A stretch of 64,000 nucleotides of DNA from Halichoerus grypus. Its lineage: Eukaryota > Chordata > Mammalia > Carnivora > Phocidae. A program made the position numbers and the translations under genes. Position 1 is the first letter of the stretch. Each line of letters starts with the position of its first letter. Under the pieces are notes generated by a model, which saw only the letters and a list, made by a program, of their open reading frames with translations, had not been told where the DNA came from and searched no databases. Shown here one piece after another: positions 31,215 to 41,410 of this stretch. The DNA lies in assembly GCF_964656455.1 (NCBI RefSeq), contig NC_135719.1:67816283-67880282 (forward strand). The letters are read 5' to 3'.

Positions 31215-31815
31215 AGAGGCCAATCCCCCTTTTTAAAATGTGTGGTAAAATATACATAACATAAAATTTACCATTGTAATCATTTTAAAATACACAATTC
31301 AGTGCCATTAAGTACATTTACCATACTGTGCAACCATCACCACTATCTAGCCCCAGGACATTTTCGTCACCCAATAAGGAAGCGCCACATCTATTAAGCA
31401 GTCGTTCCCTGTTCTATCCTCACAGCCCCAGGAAACCACTAATCTGCCTTCTGTCTCTATGGATTCACCTAACCTGGATATTTTATATAGATGAAATCAT
31501 GTAATACGTGGACTTTGGTGTTGGCATCTTTCACTTGGCGTAAAGTTTTCAAGGCTCATCCATGTTGTAGCATGTAGTGCTTCATTCCTTTTAATAGCTG
31601 ATTAATATTCCATTGTATGGATTTACTGCATTTTGTTTTTCCATTGATCTGTTGATAAACATTTGGGTTTCCACATTTTGGCTATTGTAAATAAAGCTGC
31701 TACAAGCCTTCATGGACAACTATTTGTTTGATACCTGTTTTTAGTTCTTTTGCATGTATATCTAGGAGTGGAATTATATATCATATGGTAATTTTATATT
31801 TAGCTTATTGGGTAA
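31215..31815 (-). mobile_element. Old L1 ORF2/3' end, antisense
   Basis: Reversed sequence with TGGTAAAATATACATAACATA, CATCACCACTATCTAGC, CATGTTGTAGCATGTAG and ATTCCATTGTATGG, typical of L1M elements. The related copies are at 33648, 41286 and 51735. Confidence 0.85.
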
Positions 31816-31994
31816 CCTCCAATATTCCTTTTATAATGTTATATTGTATAACACATAAAGATAGTACTAAACGTATTGCAATTAAACACCTTCCTTTCTC
31901 TCTTTTCCATAGCAAACTGGTCAGCAGGTCCTCTCAGTTCTACCTTCTAAACCCCTCTTTTCAATTTCCACTGAAATCATCAGACTCAGTATAT

Positions 31995-32400
31995 CTGACC
32001 TAACCACTTCCTAATTATGTGACTTGAGCAAGTTATTTTTTTAAAAGATTTTATTTATTCATTTGACAGAGAGACACACAGCGAGAGAGGGAACACAAGC
32101 AGGGGGAGTGGGAGAGGGAGAAGCAGGTTTCCCGCAGAGCAGGGAGCCCGATGCGGAGCTCGATCCCAGGACCCCAGGATCATGACCTGAGCTGAAGGTA
32201 GACGCTTAATGACTGAGCCACCCAGGCGCCCCTTGAGCAAGTTATTTAACCAGAGTCTCAGTTTTATTATGGATCAAATTGGGGAATAATCTCTATGTGG
32301 AGTTGTAATAATAATTAAGTGAGGTAGTACATATAAAGCTCTTAGCTCTGTGCTGGTACATGAGGGCTCAATAAATCTAGCTATTATTAATAGTCTTCTA
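31995..32400 (+). mobile_element. MIR, sense, split by a SINE
   Basis: The left part is CACTTCCTAATTATGTGACTT. The right part is AAGTTATTTAACCAGAGTCTC, AGTTTTATTATGGATCAAATTGGG and GTAGTACATATAAAGCTCTTAG, ending CTCAATAAATCTAGC. A reversed SINE lies at 32039-32231. Confidence 0.8.
32039..32231 (-). mobile_element. SINEC inside MIR
   Basis: Young full-length reversed SINE. Perfect 16-base target duplication CTTGAGCAAGTTATTT lies at 32023-32038 and 32232-32247. Confidence 0.97.
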
Positions 32401-32700
32401 ACTTGTCTCTTCCCCACGTTTGCTTTCCTCAAATACATTAGCCATACTGCTGCCAGAATAATTTCTCTAAAATAAAAATTTGAGCATGTTGCTTCCCCAC
32501 GTTTTTTTCCAGCTTCATTGAGGTATAATTGACAACTACTACTGCATCCTCTTGTAACTCCAAGCCTACAGGATAAAGTCCCAACTCCTTAGCTTGATCC
32601 AAGACTCTCTTACTTGGCTTCTCATGTCCTGTGTGGCCCCTTATATTTTCAAGACCAGTATCTGCATACCCACCATCCACAGGGTTGCCATCATGTCAGG
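32400..32700 (+). mobile_element. L2-like relic with an L1 sliver
   Basis: CTGCCAGAATAATTTCTC, GGATAAAGTCCCAACTCC and CCAAGACTCTCTTACTTGG fit a widespread L2 internal-to-3' block. At about 32508-32540 an antisense L1 3' end (AGCTTCATTGAGGTATAATTG) interrupts it. Confidence 0.5.
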
Positions 32701-32736
32701 TCATATGTTTACTCTTCTGTTTTTTTATTTAATTTT

Positions 32737-32932
32737 TTTTTAAAGATTTTTATTTATTTATTTGACAGAGAGAGACACAGTGAGAGGGGGAACACAAGCA
32801 GGGGGAGTGGGAGAGAAAGAAGCAGGCTCCCCGTGGAGCAGGGAGCCCAATGCGGAGCTCAATCCCAGGACCCTGGGATCATGACCTGAGCCGAAGGCAG
32901 CCGCTTAACCGACTGAGCCACCCAGGCGCCCC
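32737..32932 (-). mobile_element. SINEC, young copy
   Basis: Full-length reversed SINE. Target duplication TTTATTTAATTTT lies at 32724-32736 and 32933-32945. Confidence 0.95.
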
Positions 32933-32945
32933 TTTATTTAATTTT

Positions 32946-33647
32946 CTATTTTGGCCTCTAAGGAGTTCCCTTTTCTCTTGAAAACTTAGCTATGTATTTA
33001 AAAGGGTATTTGCTATATTGTACTCTGAGTTTCTTTGAGTTTGGTTGGGAAAGGCTTTTCAGGTTATTTGGTCCACTCTATGACCAGAAATAAAAAGTCC
33101 TTTTTTAAGTTCTAATCTCATTTCCTATCTTTCTTATTCGCCTCTCATTTAGAACAACTCTAGGGCTAGAATTAGATTCAGTTCATTTTTATATTCCTAG
33201 GGTCTGGGACAGAGTGCTAATATAATACCTGTTTAATGAATTAATGAATATTCTGCAGGCTACAATATTTATTTGGAGTATTTGTTCACTTTTAAAAACT
33301 CAAAACAAACTGATGACTACAGTTGTTAAATAAGAATCTGTATAAATGGCAGCTGCTGAGTGAAGTTTGTGCATATGGGAATATTTCCCTGTGGCCATAT
33401 TAGATTTCCATGGGTAATCGCTTTATGCTCAGATCACAGGCATTGATGTATCCTGGTCCCTGGTTTGCACATGCTGCTTCCCCAGATTGTGTACTGTAGC
33501 CAAGTCTTTGAGCAGAATTATAAATATAATTCCCATGGGAATGATGACCTTGGAGTTTTGGAACTCTGGGAAGTATTCCTAGAGTTGCTGTCGATTATTC
33601 ACTGAGACATAACAACAATTAAATGAACGTCTTACATTTCTATAGTT
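32946..33647. other. Mostly unique DNA with an L2 3' end
   Basis: An L2 3' end (sense) is visible at about 33175-33255 (ATTCCTAGGGTCTGGGACAG, ACCTGTTTAATGAATTAATG). The rest shows no repeat and no gene. Confidence 0.5.
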
Positions 33648-34228
33648 CTTTTAAAAGAACAACTTTATTGAGATATAACACATACCCTATGATTCACCTA
33701 TTTAAAGCATAAAATTCAACAGCTTTTAGTACATTCACTGAGTTATGCAGCCATCACCGCAATCACATTTAACACGTTTTTATTATCACCAAAAGAAACC
33801 TTGTACCCATTTCTAGTCAGTTCTCAGACTGCTCTTCCCTTTCTGTCTCTTTAGATTTGCCTATTCTGGGCATTTCATGTAAATGGAGTCATGCAATATG
33901 CGGCCTTCTGTGTCTGGCTTGTTTTACCTAGGATAATGTATGTAAGATTCATCCACATTGTAGCATGTATAAGTACTTCATTCATTGTTATGTCTTAATA
34001 ATATTCCATTGGATGGATATCCCACATTTTGTCGATCCATTCATCAGTTGATGTCTATTTAAATTGTTTTTATGTTCTGGCTATTATGAATAATGTTACT
34101 GTGAATATTGTGCACAAGTGTTTGTGTGGAAACATATTTTTATTTCTCTTGAGTATATACTTATGAGTGGAATTGCTGGATCATATAGTACCTCTATGTT
34201 TAATCATTAGGAACTGCCAGTCTGTTTT
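33648..34228 (-). mobile_element. Old L1 ORF2/3' end, antisense
   Basis: Reversed L1M sequence: TTTATTGAGATATAACACATAC, CAGCCATCACCGCAATCAC, GATTCATCCACATTGTAGC and GTGGAATTGCTGGATCATATAG. It parallels 51735-52755 block by block, so the two derive from related L1 families. Confidence 0.87.
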
Positions 34229-34309
34229 TCCATAATTCTTTTAACTTAAGAAAAAAATAGTTATATCCACTCATTTATCTTTATAATATGCTCAGATTTA
34301 GAAGAATTT

Positions 34310-34430
34310 AGAAAATTGTTGATATTTAGAAGAATTGTCCTCTCCATTTAGGAATGAGAAAACCAGGGCATGGGAAATTGAGATTGTTTGCCTGAGGTCA
34401 CACAGTTAATAAGAGGCATGTCTCCTAACA
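34310..34430 (-). mobile_element. MIR fragment
   Basis: CCATTTAGGAATGAGAAAACC and GCCTGAGGTCACACAGTTAATAAGAGG are the conserved centre of reversed MIR. Confidence 0.7.
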
Positions 34431-34639
34431 CCTGTAGTGGGCATCTTTCTTTTTGAGCTTCTAGCCATCATATGTATCCAGCTACAGATATAAGGTGGGG
34501 AAAATATGGCTGAATAGCAGTGCACTAAAAATATTAGGAAGTATAAATCTTATAAGTTAATGTGATCTTAGTTGTATTAATAGAAACATCCAAATGGATG
34601 TTTGGAACAAGGAGGATATAATCCTTCTATTCTTTTTTT

Positions 34640-34800
34640 TTTTTTTAATTTTTAAAACAATTTTTATTTTAAAAGTTTAAAAATAAACTATTTTAGTGAA
34701 GTATAATAGACATAGTAAAATAAACAAATCATAAGTATAAATTGCTAAATTTTGACAACCCATATCAAGACATCTATCTCCTTGCAACTAATTCTTAGCA
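34640..34800 (-). mobile_element. Old L1 3' UTR, antisense
   Basis: AGTGAAGTATAATAGACATAG, AAATTTTGACAACCCATATC and ACATCTATCTCCTTGC match the reversed L1ME 3' UTR. Short and diverged. Confidence 0.6.
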
Positions 34801-34859
34801 CTTAACTATCCCATGGCTAAAATGTTGGTTTCTGTCTGGGATGTTATACTTTCAGATAG

Positions 34860-35325
34860 GCACTGAAAGGCTGGAGTTTATTCAGAGAAGAACAACCAAT
34901 GAAATTATTAAACACTATGATACAGGAATGAAGGTTAACGAGTGATTAGCCTAGAGAAGGGAGAAAACTTACAGGAATGTGATAGTTTCTTCCAGTATTA
35001 GAAGATCTATCATGTGGAGCATGTAGAAAAAAGTTTAGGTCTGCTGTCTTGCCCCAGAGGGAAGAAGCAGGAAGTTGCAAGGAGATAGATTTGTTTCAAC
35101 ACTTATATCTGAATTCATATCAGAATAATTTGTGAAAATTGGAGTTAGTTGAAAATGAATTGGGCTGCCTTGGGAGCTCACAGAATTTTCTATCAATAAC
35201 AGTATCCAAACAGGAGCAAGATGACAGCTAGTAGGGGATTCTGTAATGGTTATTCAGGCATCCTAAGGTCGCCTTATATGATTTTTGAGGTCTCTTTCAA
35301 CCATGAGAAACTAATTCTTTGAAGT
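34860..35325 (+). mobile_element. L3/CR1-type LINE relic
   Basis: The order CCAGAGGGAAGAAGCAGGAAG, GATAGATTTGTTTCAACAC, GGGCTGCCTTGGGAGCTCACAG and GAGGTCTCTTTCAACCATGAG is the 3' part of CR1-family LINEs that were active before placental mammals diversified. A second copy is at 49110. Confidence 0.65.
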
Positions 35326-38300
35326 CTAGAGAAAACAAAGGTGGAGGAGATTACAGTTTGCAGAACAGTGGGTATGTATAATGTAAGGATGAGTGTATTA
35401 TTATCCTCTTAACATTTGGTAGCCAAGTCATAAAATTTGAGAGTGGTGAGGGACCTCACTGATTACTTTGTCTATGACCTTCATTCTATAGACAGGGGCA
35501 CGCAGATACAGACGTTATTCACCTTGCCCAGTGTCAAATACCCCATTACTGGTGGAGTCTGGATTAGAATCCATATTGCTTTAAAACAAAAGAATGATTC
35601 CTTTTAACAATTAAGAGAAAATACAAATAACTTGCTGGATAGAAATGCTGACAGATCCAAGACTAGGTTATGACTAGAGGCTTCATGTATTATTAATGAA
35701 AGCTAGGTATGTTTAGGATGTCTTTCTAACCTTTAGAGGACAAAATCAAAGAGCGTGAATGACAAGCTTTACCACAAAACTTACCCCGGTACCGCTGTCA
35801 GAGAGAAGATGATAAACTGAATGAACCATTGATTTGACACAGTATGGCCTTTTAAGCTCTGCTATGTCTTTACGTTTTTTTCTCTGTCTGCCTTTTGTCA
35901 TTGTTTTTGAACATTCTATTATTTTCATAGCTTGATCCCACCGATCTTGTTTTATTCCAGGTTCACCTTTATCTCAGCGTCTTTAATGTTTAACACAACA
36001 AATGCATTAAACAGTAAACCATTCAAGGCTTCTCACCTCGATAACAGTAAAAATAGTAAAGCATTTAAGAACAATGAAATAAAAGCAGTGCAGAGGGGGG
36101 AACCTGGGCTGGGTTGAAGCTTGGCTAGAGGCATGTCAGCCCGTCATGAGGCCCGTGCAGGACTGCTGAGGTGGTCGGGTTGGACACAAATGCGCTAGAC
36201 TGGGGATGTGGAGCCCTTCTGTCCTCAAAATTTAGGCACATAGCATGAAAATATTGTAACAACCAGTAACCATGTAAGACTGCCACGAGAAATGGAATCG
36301 AGCCTTGATCATTGTTTTGAATATTTTAAAAGGAGTTTATCAAAGTGTTTTTCTCTCTTAAAATGGATGCTGTTTAGGGTACTGGGAGCATCTTGATTCA
36401 CTTCTCTTCTCGTTGGGATTGCATGTCTTAATCTTCCCCATGGCATCCTGAAGAGAGGATAGTTTAACATAGTTTGCACATTTCCAGTTCCCTTTCACTG
36501 TTTTATTATCACATGAAATATCCTGTGATATTTATATATGCCCACATAGGCCCCAAATTTTTTTAAAAAGGGCATTTTAATCTGTCTTTTAAAGCATATA
36601 ATCAGAAAGTGTTTGAGACGTTTGTCATAAATTATGAGCGTTTTCAGCGAGTCACTGACATAGTATCTTCAGCCACAAAAATCCTGTGAAATTCAGTTTC
36701 ATAATTGCATCACACTCATTTGGTACCATTATTGGAGTCAGAATTCACTGAGGGAAACACTAACTTAATTGCTAAACTTTATCTCTTCTGCCTTCAGCAC
36801 ACCTGCAAAGTGCTTATCATAATGGGAATTATGCTTGTTCCAAGGAGAGGCTATACTTGTGAATTAACCAATTAGCCAGTGTTCCATATCTTATCTTTCA
36901 TTCCCAAGCCTATGAATTTTCTTTCCAAGTACTGACACTTACTTGTGAGCTTGTAAATTGAAATGTGTGTATTTCTTTGCTTGACATCTCATCACTGCAT
37001 AATATGACCTTCAGCTATGCTTTCAGGAAGCGATTATATATGTCTGGGTTTAAAAAAATCTGCATACTGCATGTGGAAGCTGATTTTTAAAAATAAATTC
37101 TAAAAACCCTCCCATCTTAGAGTGTTTCTTGGCACATGAAACAAGGTAGTCTTCAACAGAAATAAAAGAACACTGGGATGAAATTTGTACAAAGCACGTT
37201 TCTGAAAAGTCAGCACATTTGGCTGTCAGTTATGGACAAAATCACCAGAGATAAAACACTGGTCCCTCCAGAGAGGAAGACTGATGGTTACATAGCAAGA
37301 ATCCTGGCTGATCTACAGTAGTTCAGTATATGGAGTGGAGGGGATCTCACCACCAGAAAAGTCACCTGAGAGTACTTTTTAAAAATACATTTGTGATGTA
37401 CTATATGTTGGCTAACTGAACATCATAATAAAAAGATAAAAAATGAAAATACATTTGTTTGTTTTTTGCCATTGCAGATTTATTCTTGATTAGTGGATAG
37501 AGTGTATTTGAAGATTTGCTGCAATGTTGAAACTCACTTTTCCTTTCTGTGTTCTGATGTGGACTAGTGGATAAAGGGGGACTTTATTTTATAGAGTTAA
37601 CAGGAGCAAGAAAAAACATTGCATGAAACTTTGGTCTTAAAAACGACCATTTATTGTTATGTTGTCCCCAAAGTGCCAAGAAAATTGAAGAATTTATGAG
37701 AAAAGCAGATTTCAGTGTAATTTTAAAGCCTATTGCTATTTCTTGGATTACGAAAGGCCTTGGGATATTGGTGTTGATGTTCTGGGTTCATTTTCCTTCC
37801 TCATTGTCCTCTGAGGCTGTGTATATGCAGCAGATGGACCAGACTGTGGCACAGCTGACCCATTAATTTTGACCATATTCATTATTAGAAATTTCCATTG
37901 GTTGTGTGGCAATTCACATCAGCCACAAAGATGGCCAAAATTAATGGATTTATCAATACCCTATAGGCCATTCTTTTATGGCACAAAAACAAAGACAAAA
38001 TGTCAGTTAAGAATTGTATTCGAGGAGGGACATAAATCAGCTTGAGCATAATTTTTGAGCATGTACTAGTAATTTGTTTATTAATACTCTGAGTTCTTAA
38101 GCCCAGAGAAAGAATCTCAAAGGATCTTAGTAAATGTGAAATGTATTAGTATAGGAATGGACCATAGTTCATGTTTGTATGTGAAAGAATATAACTAGTG
38201 ACTTTTTTGCATTTATTATCACTGGCTTATTGCTGGGTTTCACCTACCAGTCTCTTTGTTTCCTGGAACAGACAATCTCAGATCTCTTAAAGATCATAGT

Positions 38301-38993
38301 GCTCATTTGCTTTTCATGGTGTTAGGAGAGTGATCTTTGTGGTAACACATACTTTCCTCAGTTTGTAGTTGAGGATTTTAAGCAGTCAGTAAAGGCCAAA
38401 AATTAAAGGAGAGAAAAATCCAGAACAAGCTGTTCAAAAGTAATCAGTAGGAAATTATGTAAACTTAATTAACTAGGGCATCCAGGGAAGGGCTATAGAG
38501 TATAATGAAATATTTTTGAAATAAGGCAAAGCAGCCAAACTAAAACAGGGTTAGTTGAAGTGTTTCCAAAAGGAAGGGAGGGAATATCCTCCCTGCATAG
38601 GGAGCACTGCTTGACCTTGTGCCTTATTTTTGGCTGTGAAACTCTGTGCCAAGGTTCTCAGGAGGGAGTGGGTATACAAGGAGAGTCTGGAGCTGAGTGA
38701 ACAAAACAAACAAACAAAAAAAAAGCACGTTCTGGCTTGAACTTTTTATTGGATGGTGTTCATGTAGTAAAATGGATTCTGAAATACAGACATTATGGTG
38801 TAGCTGCAAACCTCTGACCTCTCATTTACAAATGAGCCAAAATGATCAGTCGGGATTTAGGATAAATCTGTAAATATCGAGTCTAGGTATACCAGGTGGA
38901 GAAGAACTAAAGGTTCTCTCTTTAGTGTTCATATTCAGTTCAGTTTTTTAAATCCCTACTTACATACTTTATTTTTTAAAATTCTTAAAATTT
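35326..38993. other. Repeat-poor block
   Basis: Apart from a reversed ancient-repeat-like part at about 35440-35575, a 51-base L1 insert (37395-37445) and an (AAAC)n run at 38701-38716, I see no repeat here over 3.6 kb. Short frames at 35746-35928 (-), 35932-36117 (+), 37654-37866 (+) and 38624-38809 (-) lack supporting signals. The low repeat load may reflect conserved non-coding sequence. Confidence 0.45.
37395..37445 (+). mobile_element. Ultra-short L1 3' insert, 51 bases
   Basis: GATGTACTATATGTTGGC, TAACTGAACATCATAATAAAA and an A-rich tail are the last bases of a carnivoran L1. Perfect target duplication AAAATACATTTGT lies at 37382-37394 and 37446-37458, so this is a genuine retrotransposition product with only about 35 bases of element body. 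Confidence 0.85.
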
Positions 38994-39174
38994 TGGAGCA
39001 CCTGGGTGGCTCAGTCAGTTAAGCATCTGCCTTTGGCTCAGGTCATGAACCCGGGGTCCTGGGATCGAGCCCCACATCGGGCTCCCTGCTCAGCGGGTAG
39101 CCTGCTTCTCCTTCTCCCTCTGCAGCTCCCCCTGCTTGTGTTCTCTCTGTCAAATGAATGAATAAAATCTTAAA
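38994..39174 (+). mobile_element. SINEC
   Basis: Head GGAGCACCTGGGTGGCTCAG with CCCTCTGCAGCTCCCCCTGC tail and (AATG)n variation in the terminal repeat. Target copies are blurred. Confidence 0.92.
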
Positions 39175-39583
39175 ATGCTAAGAATTGTATTTTTTTTTAA
39201 TTCCAGTTAATTAGCATACAGTGTTATATTAGTTTCAGGTATACAATACAGTGATTCAACAATTCCATACATCACCTGGTGCTCATCACAAGTGCCCCAC
39301 TTAATCCCCATTACCTATTTCACCCGTCGCCCCCCCATAACTATCCATTTGTTCTCTATAGTTAAGAGTCTGTTTCTTAATTTGTCTTTCTCTTTTTCAC
39401 CTTTTTTCCCGTTTGCTCATTTGTTTTGTTCCTTAAATTCCACATCTGAGTGAAATCATATGGTATTTGTCTTTCTCTGACTGACTTATTTTGCTTAGCA
39501 TTATGCTCTCTAGCTCCATCCATGTCGTTGCAAATGGCAAGATTTCCTTCTTTTTTATGGCTGAATAATATCCCATTTTATCT

Positions 39584-39600
39584 ATGTGTGTGTGTGTGCA
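39584..39600. repeat. (GT)n microsatellite within L1
   Basis: TGTGTGTGTGTGTG followed by CATGCGTATATACACACC lies at the L1 site that also bears dinucleotide repeats at 7084 and 59279. Confidence 0.8.
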
Positions 39601-39627
39601 TGCGTATATACACACCACATCTTCTTT

Positions 39628-39820
39628 TTTATTTTATTCTTTTTTTTTTAAGAGAGAGAGAGAACATGGAGGGGAGGGGAGAGAGAGAAAGAGAATCTTA
39701 AGCAGGCTCCACACCCAGTGCAGAGCTTGGCATGGGACTCGATCTCATGACCCTGAGATTGTGACCTGAGGTGAAATCAAGAGTTGGATGCCTAACCGAC
39801 TGAGCCACCCAGGCTCCCCC
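39628..39820 (-). mobile_element. SINEC inside the chimeric L1
   Basis: Older-type reversed SINE (GGTGAAATCAAGAGTTGG). Target duplication CATCTTCTTT lies at 39618-39627, with the right copy at about 39822-39831. Confidence 0.9.
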
Positions 39821-39948
39821 TCATCTTCTTTATCCACTCATCAATCAATGGATACTTGGGAAGCTTCCATAATTTGACTATTATAAATAATGCTACAATA
39901 AACATAGGGATGCATGTATCCCTGAATTAGCAATTTTTTATTCTTTGG

Positions 39949-40596
39949 TTAAGTACCCAGTAGTGTGATTGCTGGATCATAAAGTAGATCTATTTTTAAC
40001 TTGTTGAGGAAACTCCATACTGTTTTCCAAAGTTGCTGTACCAGTTTGCATTCCCACCAACAGTGCAAGAGAATTTGTTTTCCTCCACATCCTTGCCAAT
40101 GCTTGTTTTTTGTGTTGTTGATTTTAGCCATTCTGACAGGTGTGAAGTGATATCTCACTGTAGTTTTCATTTGCATTTTCCTGATGATGAGTGAAGTTGA
40201 GCATCTTTCTATGTGTCTGTTGGCCATATGTATGTCTTCTTTGGAGAAATGTCTGTTAATGTCTTCTGCCCATGTTTTAATTGAACTATTTGGTTTTTGG
40301 GTGTTGAGTTCTTTATATATTTTGGATACTAATCCTTGATTGGATATATCATCTGTCTCTTTGGGACATGCTCTGAGATGAGAGAATAACCTCCCCACTG
40401 TGTGCCCCAGGTACTCTTCAGATTGCTGTTTCCACACTGTATGTCTGCAGGTTGTTTTCCTGCCTTTTCTCCAAGAGCAGGGCAGTGACCTCCTGGCACT
40501 ATCCCAGTCATACTCACTGACCTTTAAAAATCCAGGCTTAAGCCCCGCTGGTTGCAAGAACTCACCAAACTTAGGCCCTCTCACATTCCAAGCCAA
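39949..40596 (-). pseudogene. Chimeric L1 ORF, 215 codons
   Basis: This is the longest open frame in the window. About the first 80 residues are translated from L1 5' UTR sequence (starts [13 protein letters not shown]) and have no known domain. From about residue 82 the frame is the L1 ORF2 C-terminus: the [14 protein letters not shown] block, the [20 protein letters not shown] block, and the cysteine-rich motif ([17 protein letters not shown]). It lacks the endonuclease and RT, so it cannot retrotranspose on its own. The frame ends at the ORF2 region, with GT as its last two residues before the stop. The fusion is in frame, but whether it is ever transcribed cannot be told from sequence. 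Confidence 0.6.
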
Positions 40597-40890
40597 CTGC
40601 TATGGGGATTCGTTTTCCCTGTGCACTCCCCTCTGTGTTAGTTTGTCTCTTGCCCTTCTCTGTAACCATAGCTCCCTCCCCACCACAGCAACTATCTGTT
40701 TCTCTTCCAAAATGTGTCTCCATACTTCCTACTTTCTTTAGTGTGGCCTCTTCTCTACCTTTAGTTGTGGAGTTCTGCCCGTCTTCAGGTCAATTTCTGG
40801 GGTATTTAGGATGATTTGATAATTATCTAGATGTAGTCATAGGAGGAGGTGAGCCTAGGGTCCTCCTAATCTGCCATCATCCCAGTTCAA

Positions 40891-41160
40891 TTTTTATAAA
40901 TATTTGTTGAACACCTATTAGAGATGTTGTCCTAATGCTGCATGGGACAAATAGATGAGTAAGGCATTCATCCCATTGTCCTTTAAAAGCTTACAATCTG
41001 AGGGCACCACTGGCTCAGTCAGTAGAGCGTGTAACTCTTGATCTCAGGGTCGTGAATTTGAGCCCCATGTTGGGCTCAGAGATTACTTAAAAAAAAAAGC
41101 TTACAATCTGTTAAAGAGAATGAGGCAAGTACCCAATTAATAAGCATACCAGGCAGTGGT
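40891..41160. mobile_element. Ancient dispersed repeat, split by a SINE
   Basis: TTTGTTGAACACCTATTAGAG, CTAATGCTGCATGGGAC and AAGCTTACAATCTG fit a common ancient mammalian repeat (MIR/L2-age). The exact family is not clear by eye. Confidence 0.45.
41001..41094 (+). mobile_element. Short tRNA-only SINE
   Basis: Only about 94 bases: head with CTGGCTCAGTCAGTAGAGCG, GGGTCGTGAATTTGAGCCCC (B-box), then GGGCTCAGAGATTACTTAAAAA. Perfect 16-base target duplication AAAAGCTTACAATCTG lies at 40985-41000 and 41095-41110. It lacks the TC-rich 3' half of the main family. Confidence 0.95.
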
Positions 41161-41285
41161 ACAAAATAATACTCCTATGTCAGAAGACTCTTAAATGTCT
41201 ATCTCTAGTCCTGTCTTCTCTCTTGAACTCTCCTGAATAGTCCACTGCCTTTTAGACCTCTCCCATCTACTCTTTTCCTCAGTTT

Positions 41286-41410
41286 TAAAATTTGTGATAA
41301 AATACAGGTAGCATAAATCTTACTACCTTGACCATTTAAGTATACAGTTCAGTAGTATTAAACATATTCGTAATGTAGAGCCATCACCACCATCTATCTC
41401 CATGTGAATT
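41286..41410 (-). mobile_element. Old L1 3' UTR, antisense
   Basis: TTGTGATAAAATACAGGTAGC, CATTTAAGTATACAGTTCAG and AGCCATCACCACCATCTATC match the start of reversed L1M 3' sequence. Confidence 0.75.

Larger units (their letters stand above)
39190..40890 (-). mobile_element. L1 with both ends but no middle
   Basis: Antisense L1. From right to left it has a 5' UTR of carnivore type (about 40890-40349, with the reverse of GATGGCAGATTAGGAGGACC), then directly the ORF2 C-terminal region (40348 leftwards), then the 3' UTR to about 39192. About 4-5 kb including ORF1, endonuclease and RT are absent at 40348/40349. A SINE at 39628 splits the 3' part. Both ends being present shows this is not ordinary 5' truncation. 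Splicing of the L1 RNA before insertion, a template switch or a later deletion are possible. Confidence 0.8.

Noticed and set aside
37654..37866. 70-codon plus-strand frame in repeat-poor DNA
   Set aside because: No signal peptide, no domain, no splice sites at its edges and a length expected by chance.
40400..40741. 113-codon plus-strand open frame
   Set aside because: It lies antisense within the L1 5' UTR part of the chimeric element and overlaps the better explained L1-derived frame.
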